Assembly (NCBI RefSeq): GCF_000330885.1
Contig: NC_020059.1
Span: forward strand, 3,629,501-3,693,500
Reading direction: 5' to 3'
Source: Rhizobium tropici CIAT 899
GTDB lineage: Bacteria > Pseudomonadota > Alphaproteobacteria > Rhizobiales > Rhizobiaceae
Length of the DNA: 64,000 nucleotides
Within the stretch, counting starts at the first letter, position 1; the number at the start of each line of letters is the position of its first letter. The position numbers and the translations under genes were made by a program. The notes below the pieces were generated by a model. It did not search any database. It had not been told where the DNA came from and saw nothing but the letters and a program-made list of their open reading frames with translations. Of this stretch, positions 53,701 through 63,200 are shown one piece after another.

Positions 53701-54197
53701 TTGAGCATCACCGGATAGCCGATCTCGGCCGCCATCTTGGCGACTTCGGCCATGTCGTCAGGCAAGGGATCGGTGGCCGGCACCACCGGCACGCCGACCG
53801 AGATTGCCAGATTGCGCGCCGCAACCTTGTTGCCGAGCTGGCGCATCGTATCGGCGCGCGGGCCGATGAAAATGATGCCGGCGGCATCGCAAGCATCGAC
53901 GAATTCGGGGCTTTCCGACAGCAGGCCATAGCCGGGATGGATGGCATCGGCGCCAGAGAGCTTGGCGACGCGGATGACTTCCTCGATCGACAGATAGCTC
54001 TCGATCGGCCCGAGATCACGGGCAAGATGTGGGCCGCGGCCCACCTGATAGCTCTCGTCCGCCTTGAAGCGATGCAGCGCGAGTTTGTCTTCCTCGGCCC
54101 AGATGGCCACCGTTTTTATGCCAAGTTCGTTGGCGGCGCGGAATACGCGGATGGCGATTTCGGAACGGTTGGCAACCAGGATCTTGGAAATGGGCAA
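50736..54197 (-). CDS. pyc: Pyruvate carboxylase
   Basis: A 1153-residue biotin enzyme that makes oxaloacetate from pyruvate, bicarbonate and ATP, refilling the TCA cycle during growth on sugars. Domain order: biotin carboxylase (residues 1-460; KILVANRSEIAIRVFRAA, GGGGRGMRVI, the EVNPRIQVEHTVTE loop), carboxyltransferase (about 530-830; DTTMRDGHQSLLATRMR, the metal-site His pair FHTHDTSG), and a C-terminal biotinyl domain with the acceptor Lys in EAMKMET. TTG 54197 (PISKILVANR) is preferred: GAGGAGA precedes it, and the frame opens 39 bases earlier. Full length, single-chain alpha4 type. Confidence 0.96.
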   Translation of the reverse strand: MPISKILVANRSEIAIRVFRAANELGIKTVAIWAEEDKLALHRFKADESYQVGRGPHLARDLGPIESYLSIEEVIRVAKLSGADAIHPGYGLLSESPEFVDACDAAGIIFIGPRADTMRQLGNKVAARNLAISVGVPVVPATDPLPDDMAEVAKMAAEIGYPVMLKASWGGGGRGMRVIRSEADLAKEVTEAKREAKAAFGKDEVYLEKLVERARHVESQILGDTHGNVVHLFERDCSVQRRNQKVVERAPAPYLTEAQRQELAAYSLKIANATNYVGAGTVEYLMDADTGKFYFIEVNPRIQVEHTVTEVVTGIDIVKAQIHILDGFAIGTPESGVPKQEDIRLNGHALQCRVTTEDPEHNFIPDYGRITAYRSASGFGIRLDGGTSYTGAIITRYYDPLLVKVTAWAPNPQEAIARMYRALREFRIRGVATNLTFLEAIITHEKFRDNSYTTRFIDTTPELFQQVKRQDRATKLLTYLADVTVNGHPETRGRPVPSPKVAQPVLPYIDGNIPEGTKQLLDKLGPQKFAEWMRNEKRVLMTDTTMRDGHQSLLATRMRTYDIASVAGTYARALPQLLSLECWGGATFDVSMRFLTEDPWERLALIREGAPNLLLQMLLRGANGVGYTNYPDNVVKYFVRQAAKGGVDLFRVFDCLNWVENMRVSMDAVAEENKLCEAAICYTGDILNSARPKYDLKYYTDLAVELEKAGAHIIALKDMAGLLKPAAAKVLFKALREATGLPIHFHTHDTSGIAAATVLAAVDAGVDAVDAAMDALSGNTSQPCLGSIVEALKGSERDPGLDPEWIRRISFYWEAVRHQYAAFESDLKGPASEVYLHEMPGGQFTNLKEQARSLGLETRWHKVAQAYADANQMFGDIVKVTPSSKVVGDMALMMVSQDLTVADVENPAKDIAFPDSVVSMLKGDLGQPPSGWPQALQKKALKGDTPYTVRPGSLLAEADLDAERKVIETKLERKVDDFEFASYLMYPKVFTDYALAADTYGPVSVLPTPAYFYGLKEGDELFAEIEKGKTLVIVNQAMTATDEKGMVTVFFELNGQPRRIKVPDRAHGASGAAIRRKAETGNAAHVGAPMPGVISTVFVSPGQAIKAGDVLVSIEAMKMETALHAEKDGTISEVLVRAGDQIDAKDLLVVYGA

Positions 54198-54312
54198 TGC
54201 TGTCTCCTCACGGCATCGAAACGGGCAATGCTGCACCCGCGAAGAGAATTCTTAACTTCTTGTCACAGGAAGTTCAATTTCTCCTGCGACATCCGGCATA
54301 AAATTGTTGCCC

Positions 54313-55104
54313 TTACGGAATAAGTCCGTTTCGGAAAGCGATTGCAACGATGTGCTGCCGATTTCTGGCCTTCAGTTTGTCCTGGATGCTGTTCATGTAC
54401 CAGTCGACGGTATGATTGGAAATCTTCAGCAGCCGGCTGATCTCGATCGAGGTCATGCCGTCGGCCAGATGGCTGAGCACTTCCATCTCACGCTTGGTCA
54501 GCTTCAGCTCGGCCGGTCCCGCTCTCTCAAGGTATTGGGCCTCGTCTCGAAACTCCAGAAGTCGCCAGAAGACCTTTTTGGCGACGGCATCGAAAACGGA
54601 AATCTCGGTTGGAGAGAGATCGACCGCTTCGCCGCCGATCGTCATGCTTCCCAGCAGGCCGTTGCGACCATGGATCGGGAAGAGATAGCCGTCGGCAAGC
54701 CCGTTGGCGCGGGCATCCGCCATCATCTGCTCCATGCGCCGCCGCAGCGGGTCCTTCTTCAGCGCCGCTACGGCATCGCTCCAGCGGAAAGGGCGTTGCG
54801 CCTGGGCCGCATAGCGCGCGACCGGATCGACGAGCATGTACCTCTTGCGGACATAAGTCAGCGGCCACTGATCGGGCCAGCGTCCCGCCAGCATGAAATG
54901 CGCAACATCGACATTCGGCCGCGCCCGCTTCAAGACGCCATAGAAATCGAACTTATAGGCGCGAAGCGCGAGCTCGAGCTCGGCCACGACGTCCTCCGCG
55001 AGCTTGCATTCCTCGATCACGACAAGCAATTGTATTAGCGAATGGATATTCACAGTTACCCCTTGGCCTCGCAGCCTGAATGATCGCCGGACGAGCTTTG
55101 CCAT
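54313..55104 (-). CDS. LuxR-family regulator with autoinducer-binding-like domain
   Basis: Up to 263 residues. The C-terminal 60 residues are a LuxR/FixJ helix-turn-helix (KLTKREMEVLSHLADGMTSIEISRLLKISNHTVDWYMNSIQDKL). The N-terminal 170 residues resemble the acyl-homoserine-lactone-binding fold (FDFYGVLKR, then RKRYMLVDPVARYAAQAQRPFRW). No luxI-type synthase is in the window, so it may be a solo receptor or a ligand-free relative. The start is uncertain; GTG codons at 55056 and 55050 would give about 245 residues. It is divergent from ndvA across about 330 bp. Confidence 0.85.
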   Translation of the reverse strand: MAKLVRRSFRLRGQGVTVNIHSLIQLLVVIEECKLAEDVVAELELALRAYKFDFYGVLKRARPNVDVAHFMLAGRWPDQWPLTYVRKRYMLVDPVARYAAQAQRPFRWSDAVAALKKDPLRRRMEQMMADARANGLADGYLFPIHGRNGLLGSMTIGGEAVDLSPTEISVFDAVAKKVFWRLLEFRDEAQYLERAGPAELKLTKREMEVLSHLADGMTSIEISRLLKISNHTVDWYMNSIQDKLKARNRQHIVAIAFRNGLIP

Positions 55105-55433
55105 CCTGCTCGCCCGGTCCCATAGCCGAGCTTAATCGGCGGCAACATACTCAGGCCGACGCAAAATTGAACGCCTTTGGCGATTTTTTTGCCGCTCAAC
55201 CCAGAATAGCCGTCCTTTGCGTGACTTAAAGGTAACGGTTAACGCGGCGGTGGATTCATTCCCAAACTGTCATATTTCTGCGGCGAACGATAGCACCACT
55301 TTCCGCGGCAACGCGTCTGACGGGAGAAATTCCCCTTAAAAAACAGCTTCAGATTCCGTTAATCGCCGGTTCAGGTACCGATCTGTAGTGTCGCAGCATT
55401 CCGAGTTTTGCTGATGCACAGAGGGTGCCTGAC
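55105..55433. other. Spacer between the LuxR gene and ndvA
   Basis: About 330 bp between divergent genes with no open frame of note. It must contain the promoters of both genes, but I see no clear -35/-10 pair or palindrome. Confidence 0.5.
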
Positions 55434-57203
55434 GTGTCACTGTTCAAAGTCTATGCAAGAGCCCTGAAGTATCTTGGCGCGTATCGATACCGCGTATGGA
55501 TGGTCGTGATCGCAAACATCGCGCTTGCGATGACCACCATCTACGAACCGGTTCTGTTCGGCCGCATCTTCGACGCCATTGCCAAGAAGGAAGCCGTCAC
55601 GCCGACCATGATGCTGTGGGCGGGCTTCGCGGTCTTCAGTGCTGTCGCCTTCATCGTGGTGTCCCGTGAGGCCGATCGCCTTGCCCATGGCCGCCGCGCC
55701 TCCCTGCTCACCGAAGCATTCGGCCGCATCATCTCGATGCCGCTCTCCTGGCACAGCCAGCGCGGCACGGCGAGCGCGCTGAACACGCTGCTGCGCGCCT
55801 GCGAAGCGCTGTTCGGCCTGTGGCTCGAATTCATGCGCAACCACCTCACGACCGCCGTCGCGCTCGTCATCATGATCCCGACGGCCATGGCCATGGACCT
55901 GCGCCTGTCCGCAGTCCTTGTCCTGCTCGGCGTCTTCTACTGGATCATCGGTCGTGTGGTCATGAGCCGCACGAAGGATGGCCAGACTTCGGTCGAAAGC
56001 CACTACAACACTGTCTTCTCGCATGTGAGCGACTCGATCAGCAACGTGTCGGTGCTGCACAGCTACAACCGCATCGAAGCTGAAACCAAGGCGCTGAAGT
56101 CCTTCACCGAACGCCTGTTGGAGGCCCAGTATCCGGTGCTCGACTGGTGGGCGCTTGCCGGCGCATTGAACCGCACGGCTTCGACCGTCGCCATGATGGC
56201 GATCCTGATGATCGGCACCGTTCTCGTCCAGGATGGCAGCCTGAGCCTCGGCGCGCTCATTACCTTCATCGCCTTCGCCAACGTGCTGATCGGCCGCCTG
56301 GAGCAGCTGCGCAACTTCGCCAACCAGATTTTCGAGGCCCGCGCCAAGCTCGAAGACTTCTACACGCTGGAAGATTCGGTTCGCGACCGCGAAGAGCCGG
56401 CCGGCCTTGCCGAAATCAAGGACGTCAAGGGCGAAGTGGAATTCCGCGATGTCTCCTTCGGCTTCGCCAATTCGTCGCAGGGCCTGCACGACATCTCCTT
56501 CAAGGTGAAGGCTGGCCAGACAGTCGCCATCGTCGGTCCGACCGGCGCCGGTAAGACGACGCTCGTCAACCTGCTGCAGCGTGTCTTCGATCCGCAGAGC
56601 GGCCAGATCCTGGTCGACGGTCACGACATCACCAAGGTGACCCGCAAGTCGCTGCGCCGCTTCATCGCCACCGTCTTCCAGGATGCCGGCCTGCTGAACC
56701 GTTCGATCAGCGACAACATCCGCCTCGGCCGCGAAGGCGCGACGCAGGAGGAAATGATCCGTGCCGCCCAGGCCGCCGCCGCCAACGACTTCATCGAAAC
56801 CCGCGAAAGCGGCTACGATACCCGCGTCGGCGAGCGTGGCAACAAGCTCTCGGGTGGTGAACGCCAGCGTATCGCCATCGCCCGCGCCATCCTCAAGGAT
56901 GCGCCGATCCTCGTGCTTGATGAAGCGACAAGTGCGCTCGACGTTGAAACCGAAAATCGGGTCAAGACGGCGATCGACAACCTGCGCCAGAACCGCACGA
57001 CCTTCATCATTGCGCACCGTCTATCGACGGTCCGCGAGGCCGACATGGTCCTCTTCCTGGACAACGGCCGTATCATCGAGAACGGCAGCTTCAACGAGCT
57101 CAGTCAGAGCAACGGCCGCTTCGCCGCCCTCCTGCGCGCCAGCGGCATTCTGACGGACGAGGAAGTCCGCAAGGCACACACAACGGAAACCGAAGCCGCC
57201 TGA
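55434..57203 (+). CDS. ndvA: Cyclic beta-1,2-glucan exporter NdvA (ChvA)
   Basis: A 589-residue half-ABC transporter that dimerises in the inner membrane and moves cyclic beta-1,2-glucan to the periplasm, where it serves in hypo-osmotic adaptation, motility and nodule or host invasion. Residues 1-310 are the six-helix membrane domain (SLFKVYARALKYL start, READRLAHGRRASLLTEAFGRIISMPLSWHSQRGT). The ATPase has GPTGAGKTTLVNLL, LSGGERQRIAIARAIL and ILVLDEATSALD. The sequence closely follows Sinorhizobium NdvA as I remember it. GTG 55434 is the family start; an in-frame GTG 9 bases earlier exists. The synthase ndvB lies 3 kb away, convergent. Confidence 0.96.
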   Translation: MSLFKVYARALKYLGAYRYRVWMVVIANIALAMTTIYEPVLFGRIFDAIAKKEAVTPTMMLWAGFAVFSAVAFIVVSREADRLAHGRRASLLTEAFGRIISMPLSWHSQRGTASALNTLLRACEALFGLWLEFMRNHLTTAVALVIMIPTAMAMDLRLSAVLVLLGVFYWIIGRVVMSRTKDGQTSVESHYNTVFSHVSDSISNVSVLHSYNRIEAETKALKSFTERLLEAQYPVLDWWALAGALNRTASTVAMMAILMIGTVLVQDGSLSLGALITFIAFANVLIGRLEQLRNFANQIFEARAKLEDFYTLEDSVRDREEPAGLAEIKDVKGEVEFRDVSFGFANSSQGLHDISFKVKAGQTVAIVGPTGAGKTTLVNLLQRVFDPQSGQILVDGHDITKVTRKSLRRFIATVFQDAGLLNRSISDNIRLGREGATQEEMIRAAQAAAANDFIETRESGYDTRVGERGNKLSGGERQRIAIARAILKDAPILVLDEATSALDVETENRVKTAIDNLRQNRTTFIIAHRLSTVREADMVLFLDNGRIIENGSFNELSQSNGRFAALLRASGILTDEEVRKAHTTETEAA

Positions 57204-57225
57204 TCTTCGCAAGGGGCCCAAGATC

Positions 57226-57257
57226 AAAGCCGGGAGAGCGATGCTCTTCCGGCTTTT
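57226..57257 (+). terminator. Terminator of ndvA
   Basis: A long hairpin, AAAGCCGGGAGAGC (57226-57239) with GCTCTTCCGGCTTT, loop GAT, one G-T pair, ending in TTTTT. It starts 22 bp after the ndvA stop. Confidence 0.9.
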
Positions 57258-57319
57258 TGCTGTCGAGGTGTGAGCGTGGTAACGATTGTCGCTCAGGCGC
57301 GATGGCATGTTCAATGTAT

Positions 57320-57459
57320 GCCCCTCACCCCCGCCCTCTCCCCCGCAAGCGGGGCGAGGAAGTTTACCGCACAAGATCAGCACCTTTATCCGCACGTGCC
57401 ACAAACACGGAACAGGTCCCTCTCCCTGTTTCAACGGGGAGAGGGCTAGGGTGAGGGGC
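57320..57459. repeat. Inverted intergenic repeat (CCCTCACCC type)
   Basis: GCCCCTCACCC (57320-57330) with CCCTCTCCCC faces GGGGAGAGGG and GGGTGAGGGGC (to 57459). This is another repeat type common between rhizobial genes, here in the gene-free stretch 57258-57694 upstream of the insertion sequence. I see no gene in the rest of that stretch. Confidence 0.65.
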
Positions 57460-57694
57460 TTTGCGTGTAAGAAACCCAACTCCGGAAAACATAGCCCATC
57501 AAATACGAAGAAAGACCCGGCGGGAAAACCAGGCCGCGCCGTTTTCTGATCGGAGGTCAATACGGACGAATGCCGACTGGAGTTAGGTCGACACCCGCCC
57601 GGTATCGGATCAGAACTTGCACTCGAAGCTTAAGCGGGCCCGTCCAGTTGTCAGTGCCAATCTCGAGAGCTGGGCCGCAGCCCCCTCGGCAACG

Positions 57695-58857
57695 CAGGGG
57701 AATCGCATATGGCGATTTTTGAGTTGCGAAGTGTGGTGAAAGGGATTCTTTGAGGTGGCAGTTTTTCGGAAGGAAACTGCCATGTCGTGCCTTGAAGGAT
57801 ATTTCGGTGCGGTGCCAGATCCCCGTGCGGCCAATGCCTGCCATCGGCTCGGCGATCTGATCGTGATGATGATCGCCGCGAGCCTGTGTGGTGCCAATTC
57901 GGCAACCGAGTTCGCGCTTTTCGCGCAGGAGCGCAGGCAGGTGCTGTCCCGGCTGATCGACTACGATGTGGCACCCAGCCACGATACCTTCTCGCGGCTG
58001 TTGCGGCTCCTCGATCCCGACGCCTTCGGGCGCGCCTTTGCCGCCTTTGCCGCAGGCTTCTCGCAAGCCCGCCAGGGCGTCCAGGAGGTGGTGGCGCTTG
58101 ACGGCAAAGCTTTGCGGCGCGCCTATGAGACCGGGCTTGCCAATGCTCCGCCGCTGACGGTGTCGGCGTTTGCCTCCGGCACTCGGCTCTGTCTGGCCGC
58201 CGCCACACCCAAGGCCGATGACAACGAGATCACGACCGCTCTCAAAGTGATCGAACTGATTGATCTGACTGATAGATTGATCACAGCCGATGCACTTCAC
58301 TGCCACACCCGCATGGCAACAGCAATTACCAGTCGGGGCGGCAACTATCTTCTTGCCCTCAAGGGAAATCGCCATGCCTGGCATCGGCGCGCCAAGCAAT
58401 TGTTGGCCGCCACGGCACCTGTCAGCGCCGAATGCAAAGAGACCAGCCATGGCCGCCATGAATGGCGCCAGGCCGAAGTTATGGCCGCGGACGAAGCCCT
58501 GATGGATGGCCACAAAGCCTTCATCCGTATCACCAGCAAGCGCGATGACGCCAAGCCCAAAACACGCCTGTTCATGGCCTCCACAATGCTGTCGCCTCAT
58601 CAGGCCCTCGAGCTCACCAGGGCTCACTGGCAGATCGAAAATGGCCTGCATTGGATGCTCGACGTACATTTGGGCGAGGATCAGAACCGAGCCCGAAAAG
58701 ACAACGCTCCCGCCAACATCGCGCTGGTCAATCGCATCGCCAGGAACATCCTCCAACACGCGGATAACGACAAAGTTCCCATCAGCCACCGCATCCGCAA
58801 ATGTGCATGGAATGACGACTACCTCATCGCCGCCATCGCCCATATGCGATAGCCCTG
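57695..58857 (+). mobile_element. ISAs1-family insertion sequence with intact target duplication
   Basis: A 1163-bp element. The left end CAGGGGAATCGCATATGGCG (57695-57714) and the right end (58835-58857, read inverted as CAGGGCTATCGCATATGGGC) form imperfect inverted repeats. The 10-bp sequence CTCGGCAACG flanks it on both sides (57685-57694 and 58858-58867) without mismatch, so it is a recent simple insertion. It carries one full-length transposase and sits between ndvA and opgC without breaking a recognisable gene. Confidence 0.9.
57782..58852 (+). CDS. ISAs1-family transposase
   Basis: A 356-residue DDE transposase, apparently complete. The N-terminal domain (LEGYFGAVPDPRAANACHRLGDLIVMMIAASLCGANSATEF) is the ISAs1/H-repeat-associated type. 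The catalytic core follows with VVALDGKALRRAY (first Asp), LITADALHCH (second Asp) and the Glu region HWQIENGLHWMLDVHLGEDQNRAR. ATG 57782 is preferred (AAGGAA upstream, family-like start MSCLEGYFG); the frame opens 27 bases earlier. The stop is 5 bp before the right end of the element. Confidence 0.93.
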   Translation: MSCLEGYFGAVPDPRAANACHRLGDLIVMMIAASLCGANSATEFALFAQERRQVLSRLIDYDVAPSHDTFSRLLRLLDPDAFGRAFAAFAAGFSQARQGVQEVVALDGKALRRAYETGLANAPPLTVSAFASGTRLCLAAATPKADDNEITTALKVIELIDLTDRLITADALHCHTRMATAITSRGGNYLLALKGNRHAWHRRAKQLLAATAPVSAECKETSHGRHEWRQAEVMAADEALMDGHKAFIRITSKRDDAKPKTRLFMASTMLSPHQALELTRAHWQIENGLHWMLDVHLGEDQNRARKDNAPANIALVNRIARNILQHADNDKVPISHRIRKCAWNDDYLIAAIAHMR

Positions 58858-58917
58858 CTCGGCAACGGGGGAAGATCGACAGGCCCAACCGCGCAGGTAC
58901 GCAGCGCGGCTGAGCCC

Positions 58918-60132
58918 TCAGTGACGCTTTCCGAAATGAGCAGGCATGGCGATCGGCCTCGCAGGCGTCTTCGCCGTGCGCTGGCCAGTAAGCTGAAGCC
59001 TCTTATGCTCAAGATGATAGGCATAGAGGAATTGTGCGGTAATGCCGAAGACGACATAGATGGCACCGACGACGGGGCTCTTGTTGGTCACGTAGAGAAG
59101 GACCTGGCCGGCCATGGCGAGGATGGTGCCGGCAACGAAGATGTTCAGCGAATGCCGCCCGAGGATCGTCAATGGGTGGCTTGCCGAGCGGCGCAGGAAC
59201 GCCGAAATGGCGGGGATGCTGACGATCAGATAGGCGAGCGCCAGAACATGCAGCAGCCGCGGCAACGACAGGAAGGTCTTGTCGAAGCCGGTGACGACGG
59301 TCGGGAGGCCGAGCATGGCGAGGTAGTCGCCGAGTATCCATAGCTTGTCGGTCACCCAGATGAAGGACACGAGCACATAGGCGCTAGCCAGCGCGATCAG
59401 AACCGGATGAGCGGGGATTTGCCCGCCGCGCTTGACATGCATGCTGGCAACGAAGCCGATGACGAAAAGCAACTGCCAGGATAGCGGATTGAGGAACCAG
59501 AAACCATCAAGCAGCGTCGTGTGCGGCGCGATGTAATAGATGCCGGATACCAGCCAGACGCCGACCGAAATTGCGAGCAGAAGCAGGGGGCTCCTCGCCT
59601 CCAGCAGCATGATCAGCGGCAGCATGAGGAACAGGGCGCCGTACATCGGCAGAATATTGTTGTAGCCGATCTGATGTCCGAGCGTCAGTAGCGCGGGAAT
59701 GCCGCGCGCCGGATCCATCAGCAGAGCCAGGATATTCACTTCGCAAAGCAGGCCCTTCTGGTGGAAAATCCATGCGCCGGAGATGAAGAGTACCAGGGTC
59801 ACGAAGGTCGTGATCATATGCGCCGTATAGAGGGTGAAGGCGCGCTTGATCGCCTTCCATGCCATCTTCAGCCGACTGCCCGGAAGAAATCTCGTTCCAT
59901 AGGCAAGGCCGACCGACATGCCGGAAATCAGCACAAAGGCTTCGGCGCCATCGGAGAAGCCGAAATTCTTCGAAGTGAAATCCTCGAAAATCTGCCCCGG
60001 CACATGGTTTATGAAGATCATGATCAGAGCTAAAGCTCTGAGAACATCCAGTCGGGTGTCCCTCTGGGAGGCCGGCTTCGGCAAACTCACTCGTTGTGCC
60101 GCGACCGGGCTCATATCCGCCCTCGAATTCAT
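58918..60132 (-). CDS. opgC: OpgC-family glucan-modifying membrane protein
   Basis: A 404-residue inner-membrane protein with about ten helices. The first conserved segment is RDTRLDVLRALALIMIFINHVPGQIFEDFTSKNFGFSDGAEAFVLISGMSVGLAYG, the OpgC hallmark; HSLNIFVAGTIL marks the C-terminal part. OpgC-type proteins succinylate osmoregulated periplasmic glucans in Rhodobacter and Brucella, giving them negative charge. Its place beside ndvA and ndvB strongly supports a role in substituting cyclic beta-1,2-glucan. ATG 60132 follows AGGAGAG; a GTG seven codons upstream also opens the frame. It is transcribed after ndvB, 90 bp apart. Confidence 0.9.
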   Translation of the reverse strand: MNSRADMSPVAAQRVSLPKPASQRDTRLDVLRALALIMIFINHVPGQIFEDFTSKNFGFSDGAEAFVLISGMSVGLAYGTRFLPGSRLKMAWKAIKRAFTLYTAHMITTFVTLVLFISGAWIFHQKGLLCEVNILALLMDPARGIPALLTLGHQIGYNNILPMYGALFLMLPLIMLLEARSPLLLLAISVGVWLVSGIYYIAPHTTLLDGFWFLNPLSWQLLFVIGFVASMHVKRGGQIPAHPVLIALASAYVLVSFIWVTDKLWILGDYLAMLGLPTVVTGFDKTFLSLPRLLHVLALAYLIVSIPAISAFLRRSASHPLTILGRHSLNIFVAGTILAMAGQVLLYVTNKSPVVGAIYVVFGITAQFLYAYHLEHKRLQLTGQRTAKTPARPIAMPAHFGKRH

Positions 60133-60222
60133 AAAACTCTCCTGTTCCGACACTCAAATGCAATCGGGGCCAAAGAGTTCCCCTTTTGGCCCCGATCGTC
60201 GAAGCGAAACAGTGCAGAAACG

Positions 60223-63200
60223 CTACTGTCCGATCGGATAGCCCTCTTCGGGATGGACGATCGCCCTGTCATTGATGGTGACCGAGTATCCCGCCGCATC
60301 GGGCGCTTTTGAGACGGAAATACGGTAATTTCCGCTCGGCAGCTCGATGTCCGCCGCAAAGCCATCCCAGTTCGAAGGCAATGCCGGCTTGACGAAAAGT
60401 CGTCCGTTTTTCACCCGGATGCCGAGAATGCCTTCGACAGCGACGCGATAGAGCCAGCCGGCAGAGCCTGTGTACCAGGTCCAGCCGCCACGGCCGGTCA
60501 GCTGTCCTTCGCCGTAGATATCAGCAGCGACCACATAGGGCTCTACACGATAGGTATCGGCCTGATCACGATCGCGTGCATGATTGATCGGGTTCAGCAT
60601 GTCGAAGCAATGCCAGGCATCGTCGCCACGATCCATCTCCGCCAGCGCCATCACGACCCAGGTGGCCGCGTGAGTGTACTGGCCGCCATTTTCGCGCACG
60701 CCCGGCGGATAGGACTTGATGTAGCCCGGATCGCGCGCCGACTTGGCAAAGGGCGGCGTGAACAGCCGGATGATGCGGTTTTCGTCATCCACCAGCTTGT
60801 CGAGAACGGCATTCATCGCCTTCTCGCCGCGCGCCCTGTCGCCTTCGCCGGAGAGAATATTCCAGGACTGCGCGATCGAATCGATCTGGCACTCGAAATT
60901 CTCGCTGGAGCCGAGCGGGCTGCCATCGTCGAAATAGCCGCGGCGATAATGGCCGCCATCCCAACCGGCAGATTCCAGCGCCTTGCGCAGTTCCGGCAGG
61001 TGATCGGACCAGCGCTTGACGCGCTCCTTGTCGCCGCGTGCTTCGGCATAAGGCAGGAAGGCGGTGAGCATGCCGGCCAGGAACCAGCCGAGCCAGACGC
61101 TCTCACCGCGGCCCTGGATGCCGACGCGGTTCATGCCGTCGTTCCAGTCGCCGCCGAGGATCAGCGGCAGGCCATTGCCGCCCTTGCGCTTGATCGCGAG
61201 ATCGAGAGCCAGAGCCGCATGCTCGTAGACGCTGACTTTGTCCTGCGACACGGTCGGCTGGTAGAAGGCGTCATGCGTGCCGGGCATCAGCGCCGCACCT
61301 TCGACGAACGCAAGTTCCTCATCGAGGAGCGACTTGTCGCCCGTCACCGTGCAGTACTGGTCGATGGCATAGGCAAGCCAGACGACGTCGTCCGAGATAT
61401 GCGTACGCACGCCGGCGCCGCTGCCCGGCAGCCACCAATGCTGCACGTCGCCTTCGCGGAACTGACGCTGGGCCGCATTGAGGATCTGGTTGCGGGCAAG
61501 CTCCGGCTTGTGCACCAGGAATGCCAACGTATCCTGCAGCTGGTCGCGGAAGCCGAAGGCGCCCGACGACTGGTAGAAGGCGGTACGCGACATGATACGG
61601 CAGCCGAGGCTCTGATAGGGCAGCCAGGCGTTGATCATGTTGTTCATCGCCTTGTCCGGCGTCGAGATCTTCACATGGCCGGTGAAGCCGTCCCAGAACT
61701 CCCGCCCTGCCGAAAGCACGGCCTCGAAATCGGCCTTGCGGATTTCCGACACCAACGCGCGGGCCTCTTCGGCGGTCGCCGTATCGCCCATATAGAAGCA
61801 GATTTCCTTCTGCTCGCCGGCGGCAATCGTCACGTCGAAGGCCAGAGCGCCGCAGGGATCGCCGTCGAGATCGGTCGAGTTCGAGAGTGCGGCAGCCGTA
61901 ACGACGGCTTCCGGCATCTGGATCGTGCCATGGCGGCCGATGAACTCGCGGCGGCTTGCCGAGAAGCTCGAATGCGTCTCGCTCGCCGCCATGAAGGCGG
62001 TCCGCTTGAAGTAGTCGATGCTGTAGGGGTTGTTGGCAAACAGCGCACCCGTCTCCTCATCCAGCGTCGACAGGATGAAGGGCCTGGTCTTGTTCTGATT
62101 GGTGCCAAGCACCCATTCGGCGTAGTTGTAAATTCGGAGGCGCCGGCTGCCGGCACCCTTGTTGCTGAGCCGGAGGCGGTAGAGCTTGACCGGACGATCG
62201 CGATCGACGGTCTGCGTCAGCTCCAGCGCAACACCATCGTCTTCGCTCGAGAAGATCGAGTAGCCGAGACCGTGACGGGCCTCGAAACGGACCTTCGCAT
62301 TGCGCGACAGGCCGGCATAGGGCGTCATGACCTTGCTGCTGTCGAGGTCGGCGACATAGAGCGCCTCGCCCGGACGGTTGATGACCATGTCGTTGGTCCA
62401 GGGGGTCAGCTGATAGTCGCGCGAATTGTGGCTCCAGGTGAAGCCGCCGCCTTCGGCGGGAACGTGGAAGCCGAAGCGCTCGTTCGAGATGACGTTGACC
62501 CACGGATGCGGCGTCGACTGCCCGCCCGGCAAACGCACGACATATTCGCGGCCGTCCTTGGAGAAGCCGCCGTAACCGTTCCAGAAATCGAGATCGTCCT
62601 GCGCCTCGATGGGCTCGGCCGCAAAAACGGAATCTTGCAGCGTGACCGGCACGGAAAGGCGATTGACCGGCGTCGTTTCATCGGACTGCGTCGAGGCAAA
62701 AAGCGTCGCCGCGCGCGCGATCTGATCGACGAGCTTGCCGTTGCGGGCATGGAAGATCACCCGCGATGCGGCAAGGATCTCCTGGTAGGTCTCGTTTTCG
62801 ATCTGGTCCTTGCGCACCGAGAAGATGTTCTGCCTGAGACCGTCGCCCTGGTTGTGACGCACATGCTCGACGAGCTTGTCCAGCTCGCGCTGCATGTCCT
62901 GGGCCTGCTCGACGGCGCGTTCGTTGACGATCACCAGATCGGCGCTGATGCCGCGCGACCGCAGATATTCCGCCGCCATCAGCGCTTCCCGGGCGATTTC
63001 GAGGTCGATATCGTCGTTGATGCGCAGGGTGAAGATCGGGAAATCGCCCGAGATCGTCACCGGCCAGAGCGCGGACTGCGAATGCAGGCCGGCCTGCACG
63101 GTGGCGCCGTCGGCGCGCAGGTGCATATCCGGGTAGACCAGATAGCGCGCGAGCTTCTGGAAGGCGGCCGCCTGCTGCGAGGTAACGCCGACATGGCGCA

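Noticed and set aside
55437..57017. Long minus-strand frame opposite ndvA
   Set aside because: Antisense shadow; ndvA has all its family motifs.
57557..58888. Minus-strand frame of 443 codons through the insertion sequence
   Set aside because: It runs antisense to the intact transposase and crosses both IS ends, so it cannot be an ancestral gene.
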